A stretch of 64,000 nucleotides of DNA from contig NZ_FNZM01000001.1 of assembly GCF_900109265.1 (NCBI RefSeq), positions 310,001-374,000 on the forward strand. The letters are read 5' to 3'. Shown here in pieces: positions 26,237 through 37,695 of the stretch (positions within the stretch are counted from its first letter, which is position 1; each line of letters opens with the position of its first letter). The notes beneath the pieces are model-generated. The model made no database searches. It saw only the letters and a program-made list of their open reading frames with translations, and was not told the DNA's origin. A program made the position numbers and the translations under genes. The stretch is from Paraburkholderia tropica. GTDB taxonomy: Bacteria > Pseudomonadota > Gammaproteobacteria > Burkholderiales > Burkholderiaceae.

Positions 26237-27958
26237 ATGATCGATTATCAGACGCTGACTTTCGACTACACGCGTTGTCGCGAGCAGAACGAGCAGGGCG
26301 AGCATGCGGATGCATGCGTGCATCCGGTCGTCGTGGTGGGCGCGGGTCCGGTCGGACTCGCGACGGCCATCGACCTCGCGCAGCAGAACCTGCCCGTGGT
26401 GCTCGTCGACGACGACTGCACGCTGTCCACGGGTTCGCGCGCGATCTGCTTTTCGAAGCGCTCGCTCGATATCTTCGACCGGCTCGGCTGCGGCGAGCGC
26501 ATGGTCGAGAAGGGCGTGAGCTGGAACGTGGGCAAGGTGTTCCGCAAGGACGAACTCGTTTATACGTTCAACCTGCTGCCGGAGAGCGGCCATCATCGTC
26601 CGGCTTTCGTGAATCTGCAGCAGTATTACGTGGAAGGCTTTCTGCTCGAACGCGCGCAGGCGTTGCCGAATCTGGAGATCCGCTGGAAGAGCAAGGTCAC
26701 GGGCATCGCCCAGCGTAACGATGACGATGCAGCCGATCCGCGCGTCACGCTGCAGATCGAGACGCCCGACGGCCCGTATGCGCTGCGCGCGCGCTACGTG
26801 GTGGCCGCCGACGGCTCGCGCAGTCCCGTGCGCAAGCTCATGGGCCTCGACAGCCACGGCCGCACCTTCAAGGATCGCTTCCTGATCGCCGACGTGAAGA
26901 TGGAAGCCGACTTCCCCACCGAGCGCTGGTTCTGGTTCGATCCGCCGTTCCATCCGAACCAGTCGGTGTTGCTGCATCGCCAGCCCGACAACGTCTGGCG
27001 CATCGACTTTCAACTGGGCTGGGACGCCGATCCGGTACTCGAAAAAACGCCCGAGCGCGTGATTCCGCGCGTGCGCGCGCTGCTCGGCCCGGACGTGAAA
27101 TTCGAGCTGGAGTGGGTCAGCATCTACACGTTTTCGTGCCTGCGCATGGACAGATTCCGGCACGGCAACGTGCTGTTCGCGGGCGACTCGGCGCACCTCG
27201 TTTCGCCGTTCGGCGCGCGCGGCGCGAACAGCGGTTTCCAGGACGGCGAGAACCTCGCGTGGAAACTCGCGATGGTGCTGGAAGGGCGCGCGCCCGACGC
27301 GCTGCTCGACACCTACGCGAGCGAGCGCGAATTCGCCGCCGACGAAAACCTGCGCAATTCCACGCGTTCGACCGATTTCATCACGCCAAAGAGCGCGGTG
27401 AGCCGCGTGTTCCGCGACGCCGTGCTCACCCTGGCGCGCGAGCATGCGTTCGCGCGCCAACTGGTGAACAGCGGACGGCTTTCGGTGCCCGCGGTGCTGC
27501 ACGAATCCGCGCTCAATACCGCCGACGAAGACGTATTCGCGGGGCAGATGGTGCCGGGCGCTTCGTGCGCCGACGCGCCGCTCGCCGACGCGCAAGGCCG
27601 CGAGCAATGGCTGCTCGCGCAACTCGGCAACCGCTTCACGGCGCTTGTGTTCTGCCGCGCGGGCGCCGCGCTCGCGAGCGGCACGCGCGCGGCGCTGGAC
27701 GCGCTCGCGGGCGGCCCGGTGCCGATGCACTTCGTGGCGGTGCTCGAAGGCGAGGGCGCGGCGCCCGCCGGGCTGCCATCGGGCACCGCGGTGCTGCGCG
27801 ACACGAAAGGCTTCGCGGCGCAGCGTTACGACGCGCGCGACGGCGCGTGCTATCTGATCCGCCCGGACCAGCACGTGTGCGCACGCTGGCGTCAGGCCGA
27901 CGCGCCGCGCGTCGAGCGCGCGCTCAAGCGGGCGTTGTGCGTGGCGGGCACGGCATGA
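26237..27958 (+). CDS. FAD-dependent aromatic-ring monooxygenase-like oxidoreductase (MhpA/PheA family)
   Basis: A 573-residue flavoprotein. The Rossmann motif GAGPVG (35-40) follows an unusual 30-residue N-extension. The FAD/NADPH motif LRARYVVAADGSRSPVRKLMG and the second FAD motif GDSAH (316-320) followed by PFGARGANSGFQDGENLAWKLA are intact. A C-terminal thioredoxin-like domain (about 400-573) is typical of phenol and hydroxyphenylpropionate hydroxylases. The start ATG 26237 is preceded by GGAG. It is flanked by an MBL-fold gene and a DUF2783 gene under IclR-type regulators. The inferred role is hydroxylation of an aromatic acid; the substrate is unknown. Confidence 0.9.
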   Translation: MIDYQTLTFDYTRCREQNEQGEHADACVHPVVVVGAGPVGLATAIDLAQQNLPVVLVDDDCTLSTGSRAICFSKRSLDIFDRLGCGERMVEKGVSWNVGKVFRKDELVYTFNLLPESGHHRPAFVNLQQYYVEGFLLERAQALPNLEIRWKSKVTGIAQRNDDDAADPRVTLQIETPDGPYALRARYVVAADGSRSPVRKLMGLDSHGRTFKDRFLIADVKMEADFPTERWFWFDPPFHPNQSVLLHRQPDNVWRIDFQLGWDADPVLEKTPERVIPRVRALLGPDVKFELEWVSIYTFSCLRMDRFRHGNVLFAGDSAHLVSPFGARGANSGFQDGENLAWKLAMVLEGRAPDALLDTYASEREFAADENLRNSTRSTDFITPKSAVSRVFRDAVLTLAREHAFARQLVNSGRLSVPAVLHESALNTADEDVFAGQMVPGASCADAPLADAQGREQWLLAQLGNRFTALVFCRAGAALASGTRAALDALAGGPVPMHFVAVLEGEGAAPAGLPSGTAVLRDTKGFAAQRYDARDGACYLIRPDQHVCARWRQADAPRVERALKRALCVAGTA

Positions 27959-28003
27959 CCTGATCCGACCGCGCGCCTCACACTATCAAAGATGGAGACA
28001 ACG

Positions 28004-28234
28004 ATGCTGAACACGCAACCCAATCTCGCGCGTCCCGACGACTTCTACGAAGCGCTGATCGACATGCATCGCGATCTGGACGAAGCGCAGAGCCAGTCGG
28101 TCAATGCGCAACTGATTCTGCTGCTCGCGAATCACGTGGGCGAGCACGAGGCGCTGATGGACGCGATCCGTTACGCGCGCGCGGGCGTGGCTTTGCCGCC
28201 CGCGAATGGATCGGTCGGCAAGCTGGCGGCTTGA
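28004..28234 (+). CDS. DUF2783-family small protein
   Basis: A 76-residue acidic, helical protein. Its core (DDFYEALIDMHRDLDEAQS, then NAQLILLLANHVGEHEALMDAIRYAR) matches the DUF2783 pattern as I recall it. The ATG at 28004 is used, not the one at 27992, because GGAG at 27994-27997 is 6 nt before it. It lies 45 bp after the FAD monooxygenase and ends the operon. Consistent placement beside such a flavoenzyme suggests an accessory subunit, but no function is established. Confidence 0.8.
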   Translation: MLNTQPNLARPDDFYEALIDMHRDLDEAQSQSVNAQLILLLANHVGEHEALMDAIRYARAGVALPPANGSVGKLAA

Positions 28235-28257
28235 ATCTGAATTTGAGTTCGACTTCT

Positions 28258-28301
28258 TCGATGAAGATGTCGAAGCACACGCGCTTCGACATCTTCATCG
28301 A
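28258..28301. terminator. Perfect 19-bp inverted repeat between convergent genes
   Basis: The arms (28258-28276 and 28283-28301; left arm begins TCGATGAAGATG) are perfectly complementary with a 6-nt loop ACACGC. It lies between the DUF2783 gene and the convergent dihydropyrimidinase gene. Neither side has a U tract, so it may act as a bidirectional Rho-assisted barrier or mRNA 3'-end protector. Confidence 0.75.
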
Positions 28302-28311
28302 CACGCTACGC

Positions 28312-31324
<3,013 letters not shown>

Positions 31325-31406
31325 GATGCGGATTCTCCGTGGCTTGTCGTTCGGTTTGTGGTTGGCTTTTTTGTTCAAGTCGACGCGCGCAATTCAGGCC
31401 AATGTT

Positions 31407-32684
31407 TCAAGCGGCTTTCGGATCGGCCACGCGCGCGGGGTTGTTCGGATGCGTCGTCCAGTTCGCATAGCGGCCCGAATCGACACGCTCCATCGTGATG
31501 CATGCGTCGACCGGGCAAACATGCATGCATAAATTGCACCCGACGCAATTCGCATCGACCACCTCGAAGTGACGCTCGCCGTTCTTCGTCGCGGTGATGG
31601 CCTGATGCGAGGTGTCCTCGCAGGCGATATGGCACAGGCCGCACTGGATGCAGCGGTCCTGATCGATGCGCGCCTTGATGTCGTAGTTCAGGTTCAGGTA
31701 TTGCCAGTCGGTCACGTTCTGCACGGCGCGGCCGCGGATCGCGTCGAGATTCGCGTAGCCCTTGTCGTCCATCCAGTTCGAGAGGCCGTCGATCATGTCG
31801 GAAACGATTCGGAATCCGTAATGCATCGCGGCGGTGCACACCTGCACGCTGCCCGCGCCGAGCACGATGAATTCGGCGGCGTCGCGCCAGTCGGAAATGC
31901 CGCCGATGCCCGAGATCGGCAAGCCCTGGGTTTGCGGATCGCGCGCGATGTCGGCGACCATGTGCAGCGCGATCGGCTTCGCGGCGGGGCCGCAGTAGCC
32001 GCCGTGCGTGCCTTTGCCGTCGACGGTCGGCAGCGGCGCCATCGCGTCGAGATCCACGCCCACGATCGAGTTGATGGTGTTGATGAGCGAGACGCCGTCG
32101 GCGCCGCCCTTGTGCGCGGCGCGCGCGCCGTGGCGAATGTCCGTGACGTTGGGCGTGAGCTTGACGAGGCAGGGCAGGCGCGTGCCTTCCTTCACCCAGC
32201 GCGTGACCATTTCGATGTACTCGGGCACCTGGCCCACGGCCGCGCCCATGCCGCGCTCGCTCATGCCGTGCGGGCAGCCGAAGTTCAGTTCGACCGCGTC
32301 CGCGCCGGTGTCCTCGACGAGCGGCAGAATCCATTTCCAGTCCGCCTCCGTGCACGGCACCATCAGCGAAACGATCAGCGCGCGGTCGGGCCAGTCGCGC
32401 TTCACCTGGGCGATTTCCTTGAGGTTGACTTCGAGCGGACGGTCGGTGATCAGCTCGATATTGTTCAGGCCCGCGATGCGCTGGCCGCGCCAGGTGGTCG
32501 CGCCGTAACGCGAGCTGACGTTGACCACGTGCGGGTCGAGGCCGAGCGTTTTCCAGACCACACCGCCCCAGCCCGCCTCGAAGGCGCGGTTGACGTTATA
32601 GGCTTTGTCGGTGGGCGGCGCGGAGGCGAGCCAGAACGGATTCGGCGATTCGATACCGGCAATCGTGCAGCGCAGATCGGCCAT
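31407..32684 (-). CDS. preA: NAD-dependent dihydropyrimidine dehydrogenase subunit PreA
   Basis: A 425-residue protein. The N-terminal dihydroorotate-dehydrogenase-like FMN barrel (about 1-325; NPFWLASAPPTDKAYN at the start, ELNFGCPHGMSERGMG near 135) is followed by a C-terminal 2[4Fe-4S] ferredoxin domain (CIQCGLCHIAC and CVGCNLCMHVCPVDAC). With PreT it reduces uracil and thymine to the 5,6-dihydro forms. The start ATG 32684 (MADLRCTIAGI) lies 59 bp after preT. The protein matches the family in length and keeps all eight cluster cysteines. Confidence 0.95.
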   Translation of the reverse strand: MADLRCTIAGIESPNPFWLASAPPTDKAYNVNRAFEAGWGGVVWKTLGLDPHVVNVSSRYGATTWRGQRIAGLNNIELITDRPLEVNLKEIAQVKRDWPDRALIVSLMVPCTEADWKWILPLVEDTGADAVELNFGCPHGMSERGMGAAVGQVPEYIEMVTRWVKEGTRLPCLVKLTPNVTDIRHGARAAHKGGADGVSLINTINSIVGVDLDAMAPLPTVDGKGTHGGYCGPAAKPIALHMVADIARDPQTQGLPISGIGGISDWRDAAEFIVLGAGSVQVCTAAMHYGFRIVSDMIDGLSNWMDDKGYANLDAIRGRAVQNVTDWQYLNLNYDIKARIDQDRCIQCGLCHIACEDTSHQAITATKNGERHFEVVDANCVGCNLCMHVCPVDACITMERVDSGRYANWTTHPNNPARVADPKAA

Positions 32685-32743
32685 GATGAGGCTCCTTGTC
32701 GATGGTTTGTCTCGTGTACGTGCGTGGTGCGTCAGCGCTGCGC

Positions 32744-34138
32744 TCAGGCCGCCTGCTCGCTTTGCGCGGCGAGCCAGCGGTCGATGGCGCGCGCCGCGAG
32801 CTTGCCGTCCTGCACGGCCTGCACGGTGAGGTCGGTCGCGCCGTGTCCGGCGCAGTCGCCGCCTGCCCACACGCCCGCGAGCGAGGTCGCGCCATCGGCG
32901 TCCACGGCGATGCGCGTGCCGGCGTCGTTCAACGCGAGCGCGTCGAGTCCTTCCGGCAACAGCGTCTGGCCGATCGCCTTCAGCACCGCATCCGCCTCGA
33001 TGCGTTCGATCTCGCCGGTGCCGTGCAGCGCGCCGTTCGCATCGAGCGCGCTGCGTTCGAACTCGATCGCCTCCACGCGGCCCGCGCCTACGATGCGCAA
33101 CGGCTTCATCCACTCGACGATGCTCACGCCCTGGGTCCGCGCGAATTCCTGTTCGGCCCATGTCGCGCTCATCTGCGCGGCACCGCGCCGGTACGCGAGC
33201 GTGACGTGTTCCGCGCCGAGCTTGCGGCTTTGCACGGCGGCGTCGATGGCCGTGTTGCCGCCGCCGATCACCACGACGCGGCGGCCCACGGGCAGCGCCG
33301 CGAGATCGCGCGACTCGCGCAGATCGGCGATGAAATCCACTGCGTCGCGCACGCCGTCGAGCCCTTCGCCTTCGATCTTCAGCGCCTGCGTGCCGCCCAG
33401 CCCGATGCCGACGAACACGGCGTCGAAGTCCGCGCGCAGCGTATCGAGCGCGATCTCGCGGCCCAGACGCTGCCCTTGCTTCAACTCGATGCCGCCGATC
33501 GAGAGCAGCCACTCGACTTCACGCTGCGCGAAATCGTCGACGGTCTTATAGGCGGCGATGCCGTATTCGTTGAGGCCGCCAGGCTTCTCGCGCGCATCGA
33601 ACACGCTCACCGTGTGACCCGCGAGCGCGAGCGTATGGGCGCACGCAAGCCCCGCCGGACCCGCGCCGATCACGGCCACCTTGCGGCCCGTTCCGGTCGT
33701 GCGCTTGAAGAGCGGCGGTGCGCCTTCGCGTTCGCGCGCCATCTGGAAGTCGGTGGCGTGGCGTTGCAGCGCGCCGATGCTGACGGGTTCGCCGTCCTGA
33801 TGATTTCGCACGCACGCGCCTTCGCACAGAATCTCGGTCGGGCAGACGCGCGAACACATGCCGCCGAGCGGATTGGCGCTCAGGATGTCGCGCGCGGCGC
33901 CCTTGAGATTGCCGTTGCCGATCTTGCGGATAAAGCTGGGAATGTCGATGCCGGTGGGGCAGGCCGTGACGCAGGGCGCGTCGTAGCAGTAGTGGCAGCG
34001 GTCGGCGGCGACGATGGCCGCATTGGCGGAAAGCGGCGGCGCGACATCGGCGAACTGGCAGCCGAGTTCCGCTGCGCTGAGTCGTCCTGCGGCGATGCCG
34101 GGCGTGGCACGCACGTTGTTCTTCGTGGTGTGGGACAT
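32744..34138 (-). CDS. preT: NAD-dependent dihydropyrimidine dehydrogenase subunit PreT
   Basis: A 464-residue GltD-like flavoprotein. An N-terminal cysteine-rich Fe-S domain (CHYCYDAPCVTACPTGIDIP, then GGMCSRVCPTEILCEGACVR) precedes an FAD-binding motif (VAVIGAGPAGLACA, about 155) and an NAD-binding motif (VVVIGGGNTAID, about 285). PreT takes electrons from NADH and passes them to PreA. The ATG 34138 is used; nine extra upstream codons are possible. It is separated from the upstream hydrolase gene by 160 bp, so a second promoter is conceivable. Confidence 0.95.
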   Translation of the reverse strand: MSHTTKNNVRATPGIAAGRLSAAELGCQFADVAPPLSANAAIVAADRCHYCYDAPCVTACPTGIDIPSFIRKIGNGNLKGAARDILSANPLGGMCSRVCPTEILCEGACVRNHQDGEPVSIGALQRHATDFQMAREREGAPPLFKRTTGTGRKVAVIGAGPAGLACAHTLALAGHTVSVFDAREKPGGLNEYGIAAYKTVDDFAQREVEWLLSIGGIELKQGQRLGREIALDTLRADFDAVFVGIGLGGTQALKIEGEGLDGVRDAVDFIADLRESRDLAALPVGRRVVVIGGGNTAIDAAVQSRKLGAEHVTLAYRRGAAQMSATWAEQEFARTQGVSIVEWMKPLRIVGAGRVEAIEFERSALDANGALHGTGEIERIEADAVLKAIGQTLLPEGLDALALNDAGTRIAVDADGATSLAGVWAGGDCAGHGATDLTVQAVQDGKLAARAIDRWLAAQSEQAA

Positions 34139-34298
34139 CCGGATGCTCCTTGCGAGGCAAAACACGGGTCCGCCGGCCGCGTGCGCGAGGCAGCGCGGCC
34201 GGTACGTGGGGACAAAGCGGAATCACTGTGCGGCTCTGTGGCCGCTGGCATTCAGTCGACGATCAAGCTATGAACAAGCGATGTTCAAGCGCGAGCGG

Positions 34299-35564
34299 CT
34301 AGCCCGGCTCGTTCGCGCGTTCGAGCATCGCGTGCAGCAACACGTTCGCGCCGGCCTCGATCCACTCGGGCGTCGCGTCCTCGATTTCGTTATGGCTGAT
34401 GCCGTCGATGCACGGCACGAACACCATCGACGTGGGCGCGACGGTCGCGAGATAGCACGCGTCGTGGCCCGCGCCCGAGACGATGTCGCGATTCGAATAG
34501 CCGAAACGCTCGGCCGCCGCGCGCACCGACTTCACGCAGGCCGCGTCGAACGGCACCGGCGCGTAGTAGAAAATCTGCTCGACTTCGGCTTCGAGCTTGC
34601 CTTGTTCCGCGATCTTCGCGATGCCTTCGCGCAGCTCGGCGTCCATCTTCGCGAGCACGGCGTCTTCAGGGTGACGGAAGTCGATCGTGAAGAACACGCG
34701 GCCCGGAATCACGTTGCGCGAGTTCGGATGCACCTGCATCATGCCGACCGTCGCGCACGCGAGCGGCGCATGACGCAGGCCGATCTCGTTGACGAGCTGC
34801 ACCACGCGCGACGCGCCGAGCAACGCATCGCGGCGGCGCGGCATCGGCGTGGGGCCGGCGTGCGCTTCCTGGCCCGTGAGCACGACTTCGTACCAGCGCT
34901 GACCTTGCGCGTCGGTCACCACGCCGATGGTTTTCTCCTCCGCTTCGAGAATCGGCCCTTGTTCGATGTGCAATTCGAACGCCGCGTGAATCTTGCGTCC
35001 GCCCACCGGCAGGTCGCCCGCGTAACCGATGCGCGCGAGTTCCTCGCCGATCGTCTTGCCGTCGACATCCTTGCGCGAGAGGCCGTAGTCGAGCGTGAAC
35101 ACGCCCGCGAACACGCCCGAGGCCACCATCGCAGGCGCGAAGCGCGAGCCTTCCTCGTTGGTCCAGATCACCGTTTCGATCGGATGCTCGGTCTCGATGC
35201 CGTGGTCGTTGAGCGCGCGAATCACTTCGAGTCCGCCGAGCACGCCGTAGATGCCGTCGAAGCGGCCGCCGGTCGGCTGCGAGTCGGCGTGCGAGCCGGT
35301 CATCACGGGCGGCAGATCGTTGTTGCGGCCCGCGCGGCGCATGAAGACGTTGCCCATGCGGTCGACGCTGATCGTGCAGCCCGCTTCCTTCGCCCACTTC
35401 ACGATCAGATCGCGGCCCTGCTTGTCGAGGTCGGTGAGCGCGAGGCGGCACACCCCGCCCTTCGCGGTCGCGCCGATCTTCGCCATCTCCATCAGGCTGT
35501 CCCAGAGGCGCTGGCCGTTCACGTGAATGGCGGTGGTCAGCGCGGCGTCGCTTACGGTGTTCAT
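34299..35564 (-). CDS. M20-family N-carbamoyl amino-acid hydrolase / beta-ureidopropionase
   Basis: A 421-residue bi-zinc amidohydrolase of the HyuC/AmaB/PydC type. Metal-ligand motifs are TGSHADS (His92), GGRFDG (Asp103) and TNEEGSRF (Glu137/Glu138). A central dimerisation domain follows (QEAHAGPTPMPRRRDA), and the C-terminal SHNEIEDATPEWIEAG contains the last His ligand. It hydrolyses N-carbamoyl-beta-alanine to beta-alanine, CO2 and ammonia, the last step of the reductive pathway. It is the first gene of the leftward operon, divergent from the TetR regulator. An N-carbamoyl-L-amino-acid hydrolase is the alternative reading. Confidence 0.92.
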   Translation of the reverse strand: MNTVSDAALTTAIHVNGQRLWDSLMEMAKIGATAKGGVCRLALTDLDKQGRDLIVKWAKEAGCTISVDRMGNVFMRRAGRNNDLPPVMTGSHADSQPTGGRFDGIYGVLGGLEVIRALNDHGIETEHPIETVIWTNEEGSRFAPAMVASGVFAGVFTLDYGLSRKDVDGKTIGEELARIGYAGDLPVGGRKIHAAFELHIEQGPILEAEEKTIGVVTDAQGQRWYEVVLTGQEAHAGPTPMPRRRDALLGASRVVQLVNEIGLRHAPLACATVGMMQVHPNSRNVIPGRVFFTIDFRHPEDAVLAKMDAELREGIAKIAEQGKLEAEVEQIFYYAPVPFDAACVKSVRAAAERFGYSNRDIVSGAGHDACYLATVAPTSMVFVPCIDGISHNEIEDATPEWIEAGANVLLHAMLERANEPG

Positions 35565-36044
35565 GCGGGGCTCTCCTTATCATGGGGCGGTGCGGCGCGC
35601 TCGCGTCGTTTGCATCGCTTTCGTCATGCGAATCGCGCGATGCGTGCGCGCCGGTCGTGCATTCGTGCCATCGTCTGGGGCGCGTTGCGCAACGGCGGTG
35701 CATGCGCGCGACGTCCATTCGACCCGGCGATTCCTCGCTTGCCGAATCCTGTCCGATTGGACAGGTTGTAGACGATAAACTTTGCGAATTCAATGCGGTG
35801 TTGCGAGCGAAAAGCGTGCCATCCATGTTGCAGTGCGCGAAAACGCATGCATTTGCGCAGGCGAAAGCGAGCGGCATGTGAGTGTTTATCCTGGGTGCGC
35901 GCGGTGGACGCGATGCAGTGCTACGCGTCGTTCACGCGCGCTGACTACAATGAAGCCGGCATCGTGCAGTATCACGCTGCAGTGGGCCTTTGAGCGCCTG
36001 CTGCTGCGAGGCGATGCCTTTCTCACTCGACCGGACCGATCACC
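35565..36044. other. Divergent promoter region of the pyrimidine operon and its TetR regulator
   Basis: 480 bp without a gene. The main feature is the perfect palindrome CCTGTCC-GATT-GGACAGG at 35748-35765, followed by an A+T-richer stretch (35766-35800). Nothing else is recognisable. Confidence 0.65.
35748..35765. promoter_or_regulatory. Candidate operator for the RutR-like TetR regulator
   Basis: CCTGTCC-GATT-GGACAGG has perfect 7-bp arms with a 4-bp centre and is midway between the divergent hydrolase and tetR genes. Its arms differ from E. coli RutR sites (TTGACCA-type arms), so it would be a lineage-specific site. Assignment is by position and symmetry. Confidence 0.55.
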
Positions 36045-36767
36045 ATGCGCGACGACGACACGACCACGCCAGCCGCGAATCTCGCGATGCGTCAGGCAGG
36101 CGCCGACGCTGATGCAGCGCACAAGCCGCGACGCAAGGCATCGATTCGCGCATCGAACGAAACGCACCTGCTTGCCTGCGCGGAAGCCGTGTTCGCCGAG
36201 CGCGGTTTCGAGGGCGCGAGCACGGCGCAGATCGCCGAGCGCGCCGGCCTGCCGAAGGCGAATCTGCATTACTACTTCCCGACCAAGCTCGCGCTCTACT
36301 GGCGCGTGCTCGACGACGTGTTCGAGGAATGGAACGCCGCCGCCGACACCTTCGACGCGAGCGACGACCCTGTCGAAGCCATCGGCGGCTACGTGCGCGC
36401 GAAGATGGCGCTGTCGCGGCGCAGGCCGCTCGGCTCGAAGGTGTGGGCGAACGAGATCATCAGCGGCGCGACGCATATGCAGGACATTCTGCTCAAGCGC
36501 GTGAAGCCGTGGATGGAGTCGCGCGTGACGCTGATCGAGCGCTGGATCGCGGAAGGCGTGCTCGCGCCGGTGGAGCCGCGCACGCTGCTCTACATGATCT
36601 GGGCGACCACGCAGCATTACGCGGATTTCGAAGCGCAGATTCGCGCGCTCTCGGGCAAGCGCGCGCTGAGCGCCGCGAGTTTCGACGCGACCACGGACGA
36701 AGTCGTGCGGATGATTCTGCGCGCGAGCGGCGCACGTTCGCCGGATTCACGCGATCGGTCCGCGTGA
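36045..36767 (+). CDS. TetR-family regulator, RutR-like
   Basis: A 240-residue protein. After a basic N-tail, the TetR HTH is AEAVFAERGFEGASTAQIAERAGLPKANLHYYFPTKLALY (about 46-85). The C-terminal domain (SKVWANEIISGATHMQDIL, about 127-145; IWATTQHYADFEAQI, about 185-199) resembles the TetR_C_8/RutR type. RutR binds uracil and thymine. Divergence from a pyrimidine-degradation operon makes it the probable local repressor or activator. The 35-residue N-extension has no strong alternative start; ATG 36045 is used. Confidence 0.9.
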   Translation: MRDDDTTTPAANLAMRQAGADADAAHKPRRKASIRASNETHLLACAEAVFAERGFEGASTAQIAERAGLPKANLHYYFPTKLALYWRVLDDVFEEWNAAADTFDASDDPVEAIGGYVRAKMALSRRRPLGSKVWANEIISGATHMQDILLKRVKPWMESRVTLIERWIAEGVLAPVEPRTLLYMIWATTQHYADFEAQIRALSGKRALSAASFDATTDEVVRMILRASGARSPDSRDRSA

Positions 36768-36814
36768 ATTTCGTCAATTGATACGGATGCCGAGCTAATT
36801 GGCGGAGGCGTGCA

Positions 36815-37297
36815 TCACACCTGCATCGACGCCACGTCTTTCATGCAGCGCAGCGCGAACATCGAGCGGCTGTGACGGATGCTCGAAATGCGATAGAGCT
36901 TTTCGCGCAGGAAGCGCTCGTAGCCCGCCGTGCCGTCCACGGCCACCTTGATCCAGTAGTCGTATTCGCCCGACACCAGATACGCCTCCAGCACTTCGGG
37001 CAGTGCGGCCAGCTCCGCGCCGAAGCGCGCGAGCGCGTCGTCTTCGTGGCGGTCGAGCGTGACTTCGAGAATCACGATATCGGCGAAACCGAGCTTGCGC
37101 TGGTTCACGAGCGCCACGTAACCGTCGATATAGCCGTCGGTTTCCAGCTGGCGCGTGCGGTTCCAGCACGCCGTGGTCGACATGCCGACCTGTTCGGCGA
37201 GTTCGGCGTTCGAGAGGCGCGCGTTCTGCTGGAGCGCGCGCAGGATCTTCAGATCCTGGTTGTCGAGCGTTTTGGGCGGGCGTTCGCGAGCGATCAT
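36815..37297 (-). CDS. Lrp/AsnC-family transcriptional regulator
   Basis: A 160-residue protein. The N-terminal HTH is LDNQDLKILRALQQNARLSNAELAEQVGMSTTACWNRTRQLETDGYIDGYVA (about 11-62), joined to a RAM amino-acid sensing domain (about 70-150; EAYLVSGEYDYWIKVAVDG). ATG 37297 fits the usual family N-terminus; the upstream in-frame sequence lacks similarity. It is divergent from a LysE-type exporter. Lrp/LysE pairs commonly couple an amino-acid sensor to its exporter, so it probably activates that gene. Confidence 0.92.
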   Translation of the reverse strand: MIARERPPKTLDNQDLKILRALQQNARLSNAELAEQVGMSTTACWNRTRQLETDGYIDGYVALVNQRKLGFADIVILEVTLDRHEDDALARFGAELAALPEVLEAYLVSGEYDYWIKVAVDGTAGYERFLREKLYRISSIRHSRSMFALRCMKDVASMQV

Positions 37298-37695
37298 GGC
37301 AGAAAAGAATCTTGTACAGGGAAATTCGATTTTAGCGGAAGGAGATTCCGGTCGCAGGCGGTATTTGCCGGAAAACAGGAAGCCTATCCTGCGGCTTCGG
37401 CGGGATAATTTACCCATGCCTTCTTGACCGGCACGACTCACGCGGCCACCTCCCCGCGTCGAGGCGCGCCGCCGCAGCCACAAGCTACGGTGGACCGTCA
37501 GGGCCGATTCTCCGTTGCACCCTGCGGCGGCCAACCGGACGTTACGTGCGTTTATCGCGCAGCAGCGACGTCCGATCGGGCAAGAAGGCTAATAAAAACC
37601 GCGCACGATCTGCGCGGTTTTTTGTTGCCCGGGCGTTGCGCTTATCCGCGCGCCGCCCCCGTCGCTCACCCCTTCTCGCCGTCGAATTTCGCAAC
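37298..37695. other. Divergent region between lrp-type regulator and LysE exporter
   Basis: About 400 bp without a credible gene. The first 120 bp are A+T-richer and should hold the promoters. The second half contains a nested stem (CGGACGT at 37536-37542 pairing with ACGTCCG at 37568-37574) and then a complete intrinsic terminator (37594-37623), together resembling a leader RNA or sRNA. Confidence 0.6.
37594..37623. terminator. Orphan intrinsic terminator upstream of the LysE gene
   Basis: AAAAACCGCGCA-CGATC-TGCGCGGTTTTTT is a 7-bp GC stem extended by A-U pairs, with U6 on the right and A5 on the left, so it could work in both directions. It lies 72 bp before the LysE start, with no gene ending into it from either side. 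Confidence 0.8.

Noticed and set aside
24920..27874. A 984-codon minus-strand frame opposite the MBL-fold and FAD monooxygenase genes
   Set aside because: Low-complexity Arg/Ala/His composition with no motif; the plus-strand genes carry intact motifs and ribosome sites.
34144..34298. Separate gene between the hydrolase and preT
   Set aside because: Only 160 bp with no frame carrying a ribosome site; treated as an operon spacer, possibly with a secondary promoter.
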